Part shown: positions 33,990 to 46,333 of the stretch, one piece after another
How positions within the stretch are numbered: the first letter of the stretch is position 1
Layout of the letters: every line of letters starts with the position of its first letter
Source: Sycobia sp. Sy_11
Lineage: Eukaryota > Arthropoda > Insecta > Hymenoptera > Epichrysomallidae
DNA: 64,000 bases
Assembly: GCA_018907035.1 (NCBI GenBank)
Contig: JACCIC010000063.1
Location: 1,658,501 to 1,722,500, forward strand
Reading direction: 5' to 3'
Program-made: the position numbers and the translations under genes
The notes under the pieces: generated by a model
Told to the model about the DNA's origin: nothing
The model's database searches: none
What the model saw: the letters and a program-made list of their open reading frames with translations, nothing else

Positions 33990-34750
33990 TAAATGAATCG
34001 AATGCTTTAAACATGCTTAGATAGTTTTATCTCGAACAAAAGTACTCCCCCTCCATAATTGTACGATAGCAGATCAATGAATCTTTAGCAAGAAATAGAG
34101 AAACACTTTTTTTCTGATAATCTTTCCTATATTTTTAAATCTAATGCCGCGTGACTCCTAAAATATAACAGCCATAACTTTTGCAACGGATTCCACAGTC
34201 TTTGCCTTTTTTAGAGCCAGTTCGCTTTTTATAATCCATTGCTTTGATTATTCTTTCGTCTCGGAGGCATTATAGTGCATCCGTGTTTCATCTATATTTA
34301 CTCATCTCAGCAGAAATTCATCTTGACATTATAATACACGAGTTCCAAAAGAGCTTTAGAAGAAATGACAAAAGTTCATTTATTCTGAGCTAAGACACAG
34401 ACACTTTTTTCATTCCTACTTTATTATGCACAATTGAAATTATGTTCTCTTTTTAAAGCCCTGCAGTCTCAACTAAGTTGCTCAATTTGATTTTTTTGAT
34501 CACTGAACACCATATCGTGGATTTTGTCATCATTTTCGGAGTATTTATGTCTACTGGACGTCTTAAACGTTGTTCGATCTTGTTTATGTATATAGTTCTA
34601 ATTCATTTATCCATTTATAAACTATTGGAAATGTAGGCTAAAATATGCCATGAACTGAATTTAACTTAATTTATATTTCTTTTGGTGTTCACCTTTTTAA
34701 ATAGAAATATTTAATAATACCTCTTAACGTAGGTTTTCCATTTTTTTAAA
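33990..34750 (-). pseudogene. Heavily decayed mariner transposase relic
   Basis: On the minus strand, weak N-terminal similarity near 34740-34600 is followed by RRPVDINTPKMM and GMKKVSVS, a damaged first catalytic region, ETKE then a stop then SKQW, and the clear ALKKAKTVESVAKVMAVIF and ESRGIRF (34150-34240). These blocks match the central part of mariner transposases (KKAKTV, AGKVMA, FWD-RGI). Several stops and frame changes occur, and the HDNA and third-Asp blocks are not found. Ends and target duplication are not visible. It is the oldest-looking mariner in the window. Confidence 0.65.
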
Positions 34751-35800
34751 CGAGTATAAGTTGTTTAGTTCAAATGACGATAACAACAAAATCACTCGAT
34801 GAAGTTGATTTGAAATAAATCAGATAATTAGTGAGGAATGAGGTCGATCAAAAATAAAGAATGGCGTTGCTACAAGTGCCATCTTTCAAATATATTACTA
34901 TTTACATTAGAATATGCAATTTTTGTATGTGTTTGCATTATATTATGTAGAACTTCAGAGAAAATATAAACTACTATTATCGTGGAATATATTATAACGT
35001 TACCGATTCCATATATGTATCTGCTAGAACATTTTTCATTAAATCGCACGTCTAGATTTTGAAATGGACTTTTGTAAAACTAATTGAATACAACGAGTAG
35101 CTAAACCGACAAATGTAAATTTTAAGAATATTAAAACCATGGGATCTTATTAGTGTCAATACCATTTATGCCACTGAATAAAAATCATAATATGTTATCA
35201 ATTTTATAGTTTGCCATAGCTACAGCAATGTGAATGTTTTTAAATTCCATCATTCGATAGTTATTTTCTTTAAATTATCTAAACAAATAAAATACCCAAT
35301 CAAATAAAATCATCACCGAGCAATTATAATAGCTTGCTTGCAAACACATCATAGATCTTCATCGCTGATTAGCACCAGTATTTGGAAGTATAAGCAAAAT
35401 GAAGTTAATAAAATAATAGCACTCTACAAAAATGATTCTACTTCATTTTGGCATCTGGTTAGAAACATTTTTGTTCTGGTAGAATTACTCCGGTATATTT
35501 GAAACGTATTTTAATGCATAGTAAGTGAAAATACAAAAACTCAGATTACGATGGCTTAAAATAGAATAAAGTAATAGAAGGCTTTTGCATAGATGTGTAG
35601 TGTAAAGGTGTAGTTATCTATAAATAAAAAAGATACGATCATCTATCAAGATCACGATCATTACTGTCTCGATCGTTTGGCTTCAAACAACTCTTAAACA
35701 TTAATTCAAAACATAACTTTTCGCGATTAGCAACAATAGAAACGCGATTATAACTTGTATAGGAAAAAAAATTCGAATCACAGTTTTATCCAAAAGCATC
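34750..35800. other. AT-rich spacer, no gene seen
   Basis: No gene. 35361-35395 shares about 35 bp with the reverse strand near 48026-48062 (TCGCTGATTAGCACC core), which suggests a short dispersed repeat. Confidence 0.45.
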
Positions 35801-35814
35801 AGCGGCAAGTACAA

Positions 35815-35897
35815 TCACTTGGTGGTGTCGTGCCCAGCTCGGGAAACTTCGCGAACGCGCGCGAGTTTCAAAAGACCGAGAACGCGTCACGCGATGC

Positions 35898-35946
<49 letters not shown>

Positions 35947-36270
35947 TCCCTCGCTTGTGCATTTACCACGCGCAGGCAAAAAAGTCACCTCGTGTCCAAC
36001 ATCCGGCGCCGCTCATAAATAGCATTTCGGGGAGGGCATCCCTCCCGGTCTCGCTCGATAATTTACCCCGCTGTCGTTTGTATACTGTCCCCTCTTTCTT
36101 CCGCACGAATCTTGGCGCAAAGAAGAATCGCTCGTCCGCGCGCGCACTCGATCGCGTCCCCGCACAGAGGCTTCGTTGTATTCCCGTCGCAACCGTGAAC
36201 GTCTGCCGCTTCGCGCGCAGAAAAAGAGATACCATGGAGGCGCCACTTCAGAGACGAAATATATACCGAT
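35815..36270. promoter_or_regulatory. CpG-rich block with a long CT tract
   Basis: (CT)n at 35899-35940 inside CpG-rich DNA. CATAAATAGC near 36013-36023 is TATA-like. Open frames on both strands lack domains. Confidence 0.3.
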
Positions 36271-36279
36271 TTCTGTGTT

Positions 36280-36720
36280 AGAACGGGCGATGTTTCATTT
36301 TTCAATTATACATTGGCGAAATTTTTGCAGCAAAGGTCTTGGAAAAATAGATGCACGTTGTCTACATGAATATGTATACGAAGGTTTTTGATCAGCTTTT
36401 TACGCGGGTGCAGACTAACATTAGGACTGTGAAACTTCAAGCTTGAATAGTTGAAATATTTCAGTCGTTCGAATGAATTGTAGTGTTCGCACGTTTCGAA
36501 TAGGTTAGCAGTTTCAATTAGTTGAAGATTGAAATGATTCGAAAAGGGTATAAATTACAAAGTGTTTTGAGCAGAAATCTAAAAAATTATGGGGCAGCTA
36601 CTGTGTGATATTCAAGTGTTTCATATAATTAGTAATACATACTAAATTAAATGAAAAATAGTGTTTTATGTATAATAGTAATTCTTAATGAATTCCATTG
36701 TACTAAACGTATACATACAT
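36280..36720. other. AT-rich spacer, no gene seen
   Basis: No feature recognisable. Confidence 0.45.
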
Positions 36721-36729
36721 CGAAATTCG

Positions 36730-37610
36730 TGTCAACGAATCCTTTACCTCGACTCACATGGTCTCAATGAATTCGGCAAAAAGCGCGCAAGCTATATTCA
36801 AATGTCCCACACGGCATGCAGCCGATGTACAGTATCGCGAGCCTGAAAACAGCCTCACCATCTTGGCATCGCGAAAAAAGTGAGGGAAAAAAATGAAAAA
36901 GTAACAAGAGTTAGAAAAAAACAAGGGAGCCCCGCAATTTGTCATTTCGATCGCCTCGCGAATGCGACGGGAATTTCTCGTCGGCCGTGTCGACGCAGCA
37001 CGGGCGGCTCCGCTGATTAACGCGATAAAAATGAAAATGCCCCCCTCCTCGTGATCCGCGGCCATAAAAAGAGGGATAAAGGCACCGACGGACGACATTA
37101 GCGCGCGAAAATCTGCATAAACGACGCCTCGTTCGCGTTGCCCGGCTGCTACCGTATATACATAAGGCAGAAAGGTGGTATATATATCTACCATACGCGG
37201 TGGAAAGGCCTTAGAGATTGTGGCAGGGGGGAGCGGGAGTGACGCTACGCGACACCGAGCGCGATATGTAGAGGGAAGCACTGTGCGGGCTCTGCGGGGC
37301 GGGTCGTATATAAGCCTCCGCGACGGCGCGCACCCGTAGCGACTTCGCCATCGTGACCCCTTTGATTAATGCGACTTTTTTTTAGTCCTCTTACCGCAGG
37401 GGCTCGCGCTCGCGTAAGGGGGGGGGTGGGAGAGGGAGGAGATCGCCACCACCGCCGTCGCGGTGGTTACGTCGTAAGCCGAGCGACGAACTCGTCGACA
37501 CGCGGGGTTATTTTCCCGCATCCTATGATTGCTGCGCGAGCTTGGATAATGCGTCATTTTTGCCGCGACTGCGATGCGCGCGAGATAGAGCTCTGGTAGG
37601 AAAGTTGCAC
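36730..37610. promoter_or_regulatory. CpG-rich block with a TATA/GC-box arrangement
   Basis: CpG-dense sequence. GGGGCGGG at about 37296-37303 is followed closely by TATATAAG at 37306-37313 and then by CpG-rich sequence, an arrangement compatible with a plus-strand core promoter that starts near 37340. No initiator match or downstream coding exon could be confirmed. The minus-strand open frame of 175 codons over 36754-37281 has no recognisable domain and lacks codon-level evidence; I do not call it a gene. Confidence 0.3.
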
Positions 37611-37619
37611 CTTTTCAAG

Positions 37620-39100
37620 TCCGTTGCATAAATGTATATATTATATAAAAATATTATGACTATCTAATAGTAGCGAAATAGTTTCACGTTCGGCGGTTGG
37701 AGTTTAACAGAGCAGGCCGAATTAATAAAGCATATTTTATACAGCTGTATCGCTTTTGCTCTAAAATGGAAATTATTGAGTTATATCTCACAATATGAAG
37801 CCATATCATTTGTATGGCATATTTGATCCAGATTGAACGAATTAATTCTCAGTATATCCAGAATGGATCCTACAAATTTTTAGAAACTAAGACTCTTCCA
37901 CAAATTCTCCCATTCTCACAATATAGTACTTTTGTACTTAATAGTTAGTTACCTTTTGTTAAATTGAATATACTGTAATCTGAGGAATTTTTAAGGAAAA
38001 CATTTTGATTTTATAGCTATATTGAAGAATAACTAATAATAATACACCAAAAAATTCTAATGAACCTATGTTCACAAATTTATAGTTTCAAAATAATTGC
38101 CGATTGAAGTTCAACCGTCTTGTATAGATATGAGAAAGAAAATAACTAAAAAATAACTAAAAAATTATTCATTTGTTGACATAGATTTATTAGAACTTTT
38201 TTATTTTAACTGTTAGTTTTTGTTCAAATCCAGTACCAAAAGTAGAGGAATTCATTAGAAAAAAATTCTAAAAAATTAAATTAAAAAAAAAACAGCTTAT
38301 TTATAATAAAAACAGTATGTTCAAAATTAGAAAGCGCTAGGTCTTTAAACATTACAATGCTTGTTTTGGAGGTAATGCGAAAGGAATACCTTTTTCAACA
38401 TGAACCAAATTCATTACCCAACTTTTGTGACCGCTTCTTATGATTGAAAATTCAATATTCTGTTGTAATAAATTATTTAACAAATTCCAGCGTATTGATT
38501 AAATGAATTAAAAAAAATATCAGGTACTAAAGTATTCATCGAGGCATTTTCATTATTTGCACTGATCTCTCGAACTTTACATTCACAAAAGAGTCAGTAA
38601 GTCTTTACAATCCTCTCTTAAAATTCAGTTTGTTTCTGTACCTCATGCGGGATAGATCGCCCCGAGTCGCTTGAACTCATATTATATTTATTTTTAACTT
38701 TTATAAAAAAATATTTTTCACCGAAAATTCAACCTCATTATTAAACACGCTAAATCTTCATCAATAAATATTAGCGTGTGTATATCAAGTTTTCGAAATG
38801 ACTTACATGTTCTTATTAATGACTCAGATCGCGTAGAATTCAGTTACTATCCATGGATCTTTCATGTAGATGTCCACGCAGTTCCGATAAGTATTGTTAT
38901 TTATTCTTTTAATTGTTTTGATTTCCAGTATTTTTAAAACAGTCAGTCATAAACAATTTCCAATACTAAGCTCTGTGTGTTATCATCGAAATTTATTAGT
39001 AATCATCATCGGATAATGCCAAGGAATCTCGTAATTCCTTGGACCATAGAATTATGTCCGGATCCCTAACAGATATGTCCAATTTTTTAACGGATTCGGA
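37620..39100. other. AT-rich spacer, no gene seen
   Basis: No gene or named repeat. A perfect 9-bp inverted repeat CCAAGGAAT/ATTCCTTGG lies at about 39018-39041. Confidence 0.45.
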
Positions 39101-39102
39101 TC

Positions 39103-39826
39103 AGGAAACCCGGGCAGTACCCTATCTGGATTACCATTAGTTTTCCAATAAAGCCCATGCAGATAAACATATATACATATAGCTTAAATTATGTTATAAA
39201 ACATATATAACTATTATGTTTTTATTTTTTAATTGTGTTTTATTATTAAATTTTATTAGACTTTTTATTAGACTTTATTAGTCTTGTGATAAGGTTAATA
39301 TGAAAAATAATTAACCAAATAAAATTTTTAATGTAATATTTATATTGACCACTGCATCAAATTCTGAATGCTACGGACAATAACAAAACATGTTTATAAA
39401 CATGATTTGGACATAAATTTTTTAATACTAGTGGACCACAATATAATAAAAAACGTACATTATATAATTGAGATATATTTCTAAGAATATAATATGTTCA
39501 CACTTGGGTGAATTCCACAAATTATGCGATGTATAACATTTACAAATTAATCTCATCGACGATTAGGTTAGATGTGAGATTCTCTTTCCTCGAAATGTGC
39601 AAAAATATAACTTAATTTTGAAGAATAAGTTCAAAGGATTAACAGAAATAAATATCTATTTGTATGTTTCGCCCTCATATTACGTACATTATATATAATG
39701 AAAAATACGATTATTGGTTGGATTCTGTCTAGATTTACGTACATAGGGAAAACTTCGGGAAATCTGATCCGAAGCCGGTATAAACGTAGGGATCGTAACT
39801 AAAATTTTTACACGGGATAGCACATG
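39103..39826 (+). mobile_element. Possible diverged member of the TIR / tRNA-like element family
   Basis: The left end AACCCGGGCAG and the right end AAATTTTTACACGGGAT resemble the ends of copies A-D, and GAAAACTT...GGGAAATCTGATCCG near the right end echoes the same part of copy C. No tRNA-like module was found. Inside, 39471-39545 is similar to 60660-60735. Confidence 0.35.
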
Positions 39827-39829
39827 ACA

Positions 39830-40550
39830 AAAACTCCCAGCGTCTGATAAATACATTTCCTGCATTTGAGTATAACGCTACATAGTGTTACGTATCTAAC
39901 GTTGAATAATCAATAGGATAGGGAGAAATTTGAGAAGTGTACTTTTCGCTTCACGTGGTACTAGTAAAATTAGTAATTTTCCATCTAACATTAAAACATC
40001 CCACTCATTTACGTAAAAAATGAGCACATTTTGTAATCATACGTTGTAATATAACAGATTCATTCGTATGTAGATTATCGAGCAGTGTTTAAGTTTTGCT
40101 CCACTTCATCAAAAACGGAAGATCTGAGTTATTAGTAAAAAGTAAAGTTTACTAAATTAGACTAATTGATATAATTATTGGATTAAAAATATATCGAAAT
40201 GAAAGTGGCAACTTGACACAGTTTTTCGTCAAGGAGTTTATGAAAATAACTATTTTTCGTCGAATATTGTGCTACTTGTAATTAGGAATCATGTATTGGG
40301 TTTTGCCGCGAAATAAATTGAGTTTCCTTCGGGGAAGAGAGGCGTGAATATACAGGTGCATAGACATGAAGTATATAGAATAACTTGGATATGAAGACGT
40401 GAAATTTCATTTTTCTAAAGAGCGAAGAAGGTAAGGGTCGAATAATTAAGCGATCAGTACATCGTGCGAATTTGTCTCTATAGATACGCTGCACAGCGGT
40501 CAGAATAATAATAATAATCAGCCGAAGCGAGTCGTCTCCCGTCAATGCCG
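39830..40550. other. AT-rich spacer, no gene seen
   Basis: No feature recognisable. Confidence 0.45.
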
Positions 40551-40559
40551 ATTAATCGT

Positions 40560-40889
40560 CAGGCTGCGTCGGTGTCATAAATAAGTCATCAGCCGAAGGA
40601 GAAAGAGGCGCAAATGAGCCACGCGGCCGCGTAACGCAGCCTGCCATTTCGGGGCAAAGAAGTCCTCCCTCGTTCTCTCGTGGTTCCAGTGCAACGGATC
40701 GTGGAATAAGAAATTGTGGTGGCTCGACCCGCGAACCGGCGATGAAAGCATTAAGCGGATTTCAGCGAGGCTATTAATTGGCCCCCCCCGGACCACCTTT
40801 CTCGGGCATCTCCGCCGACTTTTTCTTCCTCCAACTTCGATACCGCTGTGAGCGAACGTGTGCATTTATATATGTGGGTATATACATAC

Positions 40890-40954
<65 letters not shown>

Positions 40955-41380
40955 TAGGGCGCAAAAAGGCAAAGCGTCGAATTCTCCTTCTTCGGCCCCT
41001 CCGTTTCCCTGCTCCACCTCCTCTTCTTCCTCCTCCTCCTCCTCGACTTGTCAGCGTCGCACGACGAGAACGCGCCGACCGCCGGTGGCAGCAGCAGCCA
41101 GCGGCCATCTTGCCCATGTTTGCGCTCGGTACGCGTCGCTCGCGGACCGTACTATGGACGCGTCCCCGCGGCGCATCTCGTAATCCGTCTAATTGATGCG
41201 CGGCGTAGAGACGAGGGCCGAGCAAGGCATTACCATGACATTTTTTCCCCGGCGTTCTTGCCGCTTGCGATGCTACTGTGCGCGGACGTCGCGCCGTCGC
41301 CGCCGGGAGCCAAGCTCGACTATACATCTACCTCCTCGATTTGTCGGTGAATGAAGGAACGTCGGCGGGAGGGATCGAAC
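40560..41380. promoter_or_regulatory. CpG-rich block with AT microsatellite
   Basis: CpG-rich flanks on both sides of (TA)n at 40902-40946, followed by CTCCTC-rich and CGTCGC-rich sequence. GCGGCCATCTTGCCC near 41100-41114 resembles a YY1/Pho site. Open frames on both strands are compositional. Confidence 0.3.
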
Positions 41381-41505
41381 GGATCAATGAATCGGCAGAT
41401 CCACGCGCTTTTCTCCCTCTTGGTATTCTTCTCTTGCTCTCTTTCTCTGATTAATGCAGTAACCGGCGGGTCGCTTTTACTGCAGATAATAAAAGCAAAG
41501 GAGGA

Positions 41506-41511
<6 letters not shown>

Positions 41512-41581
<70 letters not shown>
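41512..41581. repeat. GA microsatellite, 35 units
   Basis: Pure (GA)n of 70 bp, one of the longest uninterrupted dinucleotide arrays in the window. Confidence 0.97.
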
Positions 41582-41586
<5 letters not shown>

Positions 41587-41589
41587 AAG

Positions 41590-42073
41590 ACATCAGCTAA
41601 GAATGGAGCTTTAGTTAAAATAACAGATTTTACCATCGTTCGAATACATTGTTTTAACTAATTTTATATAATTTTCAGATTAGATGTAATTAAAAATATT
41701 TTTTCATTAGTATTTAATTTCCAAATATAAGATATAAGTGTTAAATCCATGAAAAAAGTCACAATACATTTACTCCGAACAAAAACTCAGCAGATGGTCT
41801 AGCTAGGACAACTGCTATGTATACGATATTGCAGTTATAATTAATTTTTATCTATCTTTAAATTTTTGCACCACTGAAGAAAGTAAAATTTTTTTATTTT
41901 GTTGTAATAAAAAAATAATTAATAGTAATATTCTTATGATGATAAAAAGAATATTATATATTATTTGATAAAATAATTGTATTTTCTTTTAACAATATTA
42001 ATTGTTATGAATGATGAATTTATTATTTTTAAAAAACTAATCACGTCTTTTCAGAGTGCAATATATTCAATAA

Positions 42074-42133
<60 letters not shown>

Positions 42134-42440
42134 CATCTATATTTTTTACTAAATATATTAATAATTTCTCAAAATATTTGCATTTTTTTATTGCAAAAGA
42201 GCGAATATCGTGTCAATTAAAAAATTTCTACCTTATAATAAAAATATAGAAAACGGGACCTTCGCGAAAAGTCTCGTGTATTAGCCTTTCAATAATACTC
42301 GACATTTGATCCGAAGAGACCCTCGACAAATCCGCAAAAAATCCGCTGTGCGTTCTCTTACAGACTCTCCGTCGTTCTGCACAAAATAGTGCAATAACAG
42401 ATGAAAAAAGTCTCTACTAACTTTCCCAAGCTGCTTGTAT
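41590..42440. other. AT-rich spacer with AT microsatellite
   Basis: (AT)n at 42076-42129; nothing else recognised. Confidence 0.5.
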
Positions 42441-42450
42441 ATATACGTCC

Positions 42451-42458
42451 ACACACGC

Positions 42459-42494
<36 letters not shown>

Positions 42495-42549
42495 GCACAC
42501 ACGTAGCTATTCACCTTGCATGCTTGTATACATATACATAGAGACATTT

Positions 42550-42587
<38 letters not shown>
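42451..42587. repeat. CA/CG microsatellite and AT microsatellite
   Basis: Alternating CA with CG interruptions (42451-42502), then (TA)n at 42555-42587. Alternating purine-pyrimidine composition favours Z-DNA. Confidence 0.9.
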
Positions 42588-42589
<2 letters not shown>

Positions 42590-42599
42590 ATGCCAAGCG

Positions 42600-42823
42600 A
42601 GCCAAGAAAAATTCACCTATCCGCCGTTGGGTTTACGTACGCGAACTTGCGCTCGTCCTATTTTCTCCGCGGCCAGCAATTAAAACGTTCGTAAGCCCTC
42701 CTCGGTGAAAAAAATAGAGGAAAAAGGAGAAGGGGAAAGGAATATAACCAGCGAACGCTGCAGAAGCTCCTTTTATATCATTCTTGCGCTCTTTATGTTC
42801 ATCTCTCTCTCTCTCTCTCTCTC

Positions 42824-42872
<49 letters not shown>

Positions 42873-43500
42873 CTGGCAATTTCCTCTCGTTTGGTGAACG
42901 CTTCCCGTGATAGCGATCTCGCTTTCTACCTAGTTCGATGAATTTTTAATAAAGCACCGCCAACGTAAATGAAATGCCGGGGTTGCGCGAGCGCGGCATC
43001 GCTGGATTCTTTTTTTCTCTTTCTTTCCCTCCCGGCTTATATATACTATATATACATTTCCGCTTGTCTTTTTTCGTAGTTTAATGGAGGATGAAAAGGG
43101 AAGGGGTTAGGAGGAGGAGGGGGAGAGCTGCACGCTCGTCGATTGCCAATGAAGCGTAATGATAGACGGGGCGCTCACTCGGATATATTCCGACTTTACG
43201 AGCAGGGCTGACGTCGGGGTTTGAAGCGCCGCGCCCCGCGCGACGATCGGCGACGTCAGCGTGCAGTGCGCCAATCCCGCGTCGCGTGGGATTTCTTATA
43301 TATGTACATGTACGAGAGTTCCCGCGGTTGCTAGAAAAAGGGTCGTCGGAAAATTTTTGCTTCGCTAATGCTTAACCAGAGCTTAACCCTCGGACTTTCT
43401 CTGTATACGCATATATATGTGCCTGTTCAGCATTCGCATCAACTGTATAGATGTTTTTAACGAATTGTCGCGACGCGAAGGGACACCACGGACGCATGTG
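42600..43500. promoter_or_regulatory. CpG-rich block with CT tract and CRE-like inverted repeat
   Basis: Contains (CT)n at 42802-42866. A perfect 10-bp inverted repeat GCTGACGTCG (43207-43216) / CGACGTCAGC (43251-43260) surrounds a GC-rich core. TGACGTC is the core of CRE/bZIP sites. No exon recognised. Confidence 0.35.
42802..42866. repeat. CT microsatellite
   Basis: (CT)n with one CCCC interruption. Confidence 0.95.
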
Positions 43501-43509
43501 TCGATGCAT

Positions 43510-43728
43510 GTGCGCAGTTGGAATACTAAACGTGAGAAGTTTGACCCTCTTTCTGTAATATGCGCGATAAATATACCCTATATAATATAATTTCAATCGA
43601 TCAATATACGAACACATCGTTAAGGGAATTAAATTTAATTTCGTAGCCAATTAAACAGAACAGTTTTCTAACGGTATAATGAAGGGAAGGAAGTCATGAA
43701 TTAAATTATACTTCGTGTGCGTATGCAT

Positions 43729-43775
<47 letters not shown>

Positions 43776-45115
43776 GTATGTATGTATAATTCCTACAGCA
43801 ATGCACGCCGCGGTATAGGCTAATTGCAGACCTCAGCGTCAACGCGCGCAACCGTCCAGCGACCGAAATGTATATCTTCTGTAATAATTCTTGTTTGCTG
43901 CGCGCGCGCACACACCAGTGGAGAACGAAGCAATCGCTCGGATCCGTATATAAATAAAAGTTCCTATGTACATACGTATAATTAAATTGAAATGAGAACC
44001 GAAAAATTTCACGCGATGCGCTCGCGATTTCAGGACGCTTTTCGACGGATTGTAAATATGCTTCAGAAGAGACCTTATACATATGTTTCTGTGGTTTCTC
44101 TCTGTGTGTGTGTGTGTGTGTGTGTGTGTATACATGCATATATGTTTATGCATGGACGAACACAAGGAGCTTCGTTTGCTCCTCATTACCTCGCGTGAAT
44201 TCCATTCCAGTTATAATGCGCGGTTCAGTGCAATTGACCATTAACGCAACGATTCGTCGGCGTTCTGCAACACCCGCGAACGCCAACATAGCGCGATGTC
44301 TCGTGCCTCTTTTCAATGTCAGTATGTTATTTTAATAGGCGTTTCGTGCGAGGGCAATAAAATGGTTGAGATGTTTGCGAATTTATTCGAAATGCAGAGT
44401 AATGCGTTCCAAAGTAATTCAGACAAGAAACTCAAATTAAAAAAATTAAGCAATATTATTCTACTAACGATTATATAATATTTCTCTCATTGAATGTACT
44501 TCCTTTTACACAAATATATCGCTTGTTAATCTTTACAGAATAGCATTGATCGAAAAATATTTCAGATACGTAAAGTAAAATTCCTTTTAGATATGTTATA
44601 AAATTGATAAAAGTTTTATTTTACTACACAAATTTTTCCTTTGATAATAAGTTATTACAGCAGTTACAGGGTTCTCAAATTTACTCTGCTATCTCACTAC
44701 TGGTAGTTGATATTATAATGAATTATTTGATAACAGATTGTCTATTGAAAATAAAAGAAAATAATTACTTAATATTATTTTATTACAGATATCGACGATA
44801 TAATTTATCGACAAACAAAGAGCATAATAGATTTAGTTTTTATTACTTTTTCTAATCATCATGAAAATATAAAATTTACATAGGCAGAAAAAAAAACAAT
44901 CAAATATACTTGCTAACTATTACTTTTATTAAAATAAAAAAGTATGATTGTCTTCAAAAATTCAGCGTAATAAATAAAATATTTAACTGTCATTCAAACC
45001 ATTCACTCAAGCAAAAAAAAATGATATATATGCATATAATTTAGTTGAGAGAGCCAATTATTGTCGAAATTTTGTTTTCACAATCAAAATCTTAGTCTGA
45101 TGAAGTCGAAGCAAG
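43510..45115. other. Spacer with AT and GT microsatellites
   Basis: (AT)n at 43731-43773 and (GT)n at 44104-44128. The rest, AT-rich after 44340, shows no gene. Confidence 0.5.
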
Positions 45116-45120
45116 AATTC

Positions 45121-46333
45121 TATAGTATACTAGTATAGATCACTTTATGACCAGTATATTTGTTCACAGCTACTGTTAATCTACAGAATTCGCATTCAGA
45201 TCAATTGTTTATTCAGTAAATATCAATGAGTGAACTAATGTATGTTGAAATTCGCATTTTCATATTATCTGATAAGTATAAAACCAAATACTTGCAGACT
45301 TAAAATCGTCTACGTCTCATTTATTTTTGAAAGTTTCTATTATTACCTTTTATTTTTTTTTTGATATACTTATTTAATCATTTGTGAGACTTGATCCATC
45401 CATGATTGAGAAATTGTGGTTAAGTAAAATAAGAAATTTGATTTATTATTACATCATTTACAATTTTATGTTTTCAATCCGTCATTTTATAGGATTGATA
45501 CTGCATATAGATACTAACTACTATAACGCTGATAAAATTTCAAATAATTTTCAATTAATAATTACAATTAATAATCGTAAATGAAACAGATTGTTCAATA
45601 AATCCTAGTTTAGATTAAATTAAAAAAATTCATCTGATGTTTTCAACCTTGCGTCCTTTAGTTTAATTACTACAATGGATAAAACAAAAAAATATTGTTT
45701 TGAAGATATTGCCGTTACGCTTTATTGGATTAAATCAGTTAATAGACGCATTCGCTTTATTTGATGAGGGTTCGACGATAACGTTAATAAAATAAAATTT
45801 ATAACTCCAGAAATAGGTTTGCGAGGACCAGACATTGATTGAACAATCTTTGGAAGAGGGAATGAGAAAATAAGCTTAAAAATTTATGAAAAAATAGACG
45901 TGGAAGATTCCAATACATTTCGCTAAAAGCAAATTAAAAGCACCGTAACCGCGAAAAACTTGAATCTTCGAAATCAATTCGTAGGTGACATACTTATCGA
46001 AAAAAGCAGCGACAAATATAAATATTCGCTCTTATTATGATGCTAAAGTAGATTTATTAATCGGGAAACATAATTGCCAATTAATTACGTACAATGTTGG
46101 GATGGACGGTCCATGAATCTATGTATCAGATTATCAACTGGAAGTGTAAAACAACGTATACAAAACAATATTTCGATAAAAACAGCATGCTTGGCAGCAT
46201 TCGTGGCAGTTGTTCAAAATATTTACGAGAATAATAACCTAATTCTTGCTGGTAGAAAGTTCGAATCTAGTTTTGATGTCTAAATTATATTTAATTTGAG
46301 CTCATCATTTAGTAGCTTAAATCTACAACGTAA
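45121..46333 (+). pseudogene. BEL/Pao-like LTR-retrotransposon fragment (protease region), inverted copy 2
   Basis: Exact inverted partner of 26233-27445. The frame around 45746-45790 reads DAFALFDEGSTITLI, an aspartic protease signature of the DEGST type seen in insect BEL/Pao polyproteins. About 25 codons later EIGLRGPDI follows, then TVTAKNLNLRNQFVGDI near 45950, and MLGWTVH at 46094-46114. The order protease, NLNL block, LGWTVHG fits the family. Stops and phase changes show the copy is inactive. No RT, integrase or LTR is present. It begins with a 12-bp palindrome (45126-45137) and ends at copy B of the TIR element. Confidence 0.65.

Noticed and set aside
36754..37281. Minus-strand open frame of 175 codons
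   Set aside because: It lies in a CpG-rich block where stop codons are rare on all frames; there is no domain, and opposite-strand frames are also open nearby.
45384..45584. Identical 66-codon frame also present inverted at 26982-27182, considered as a conserved small gene
   Set aside because: Identity extends through non-coding flanks as part of the inverted duplication, so it is not evidence of coding constraint.
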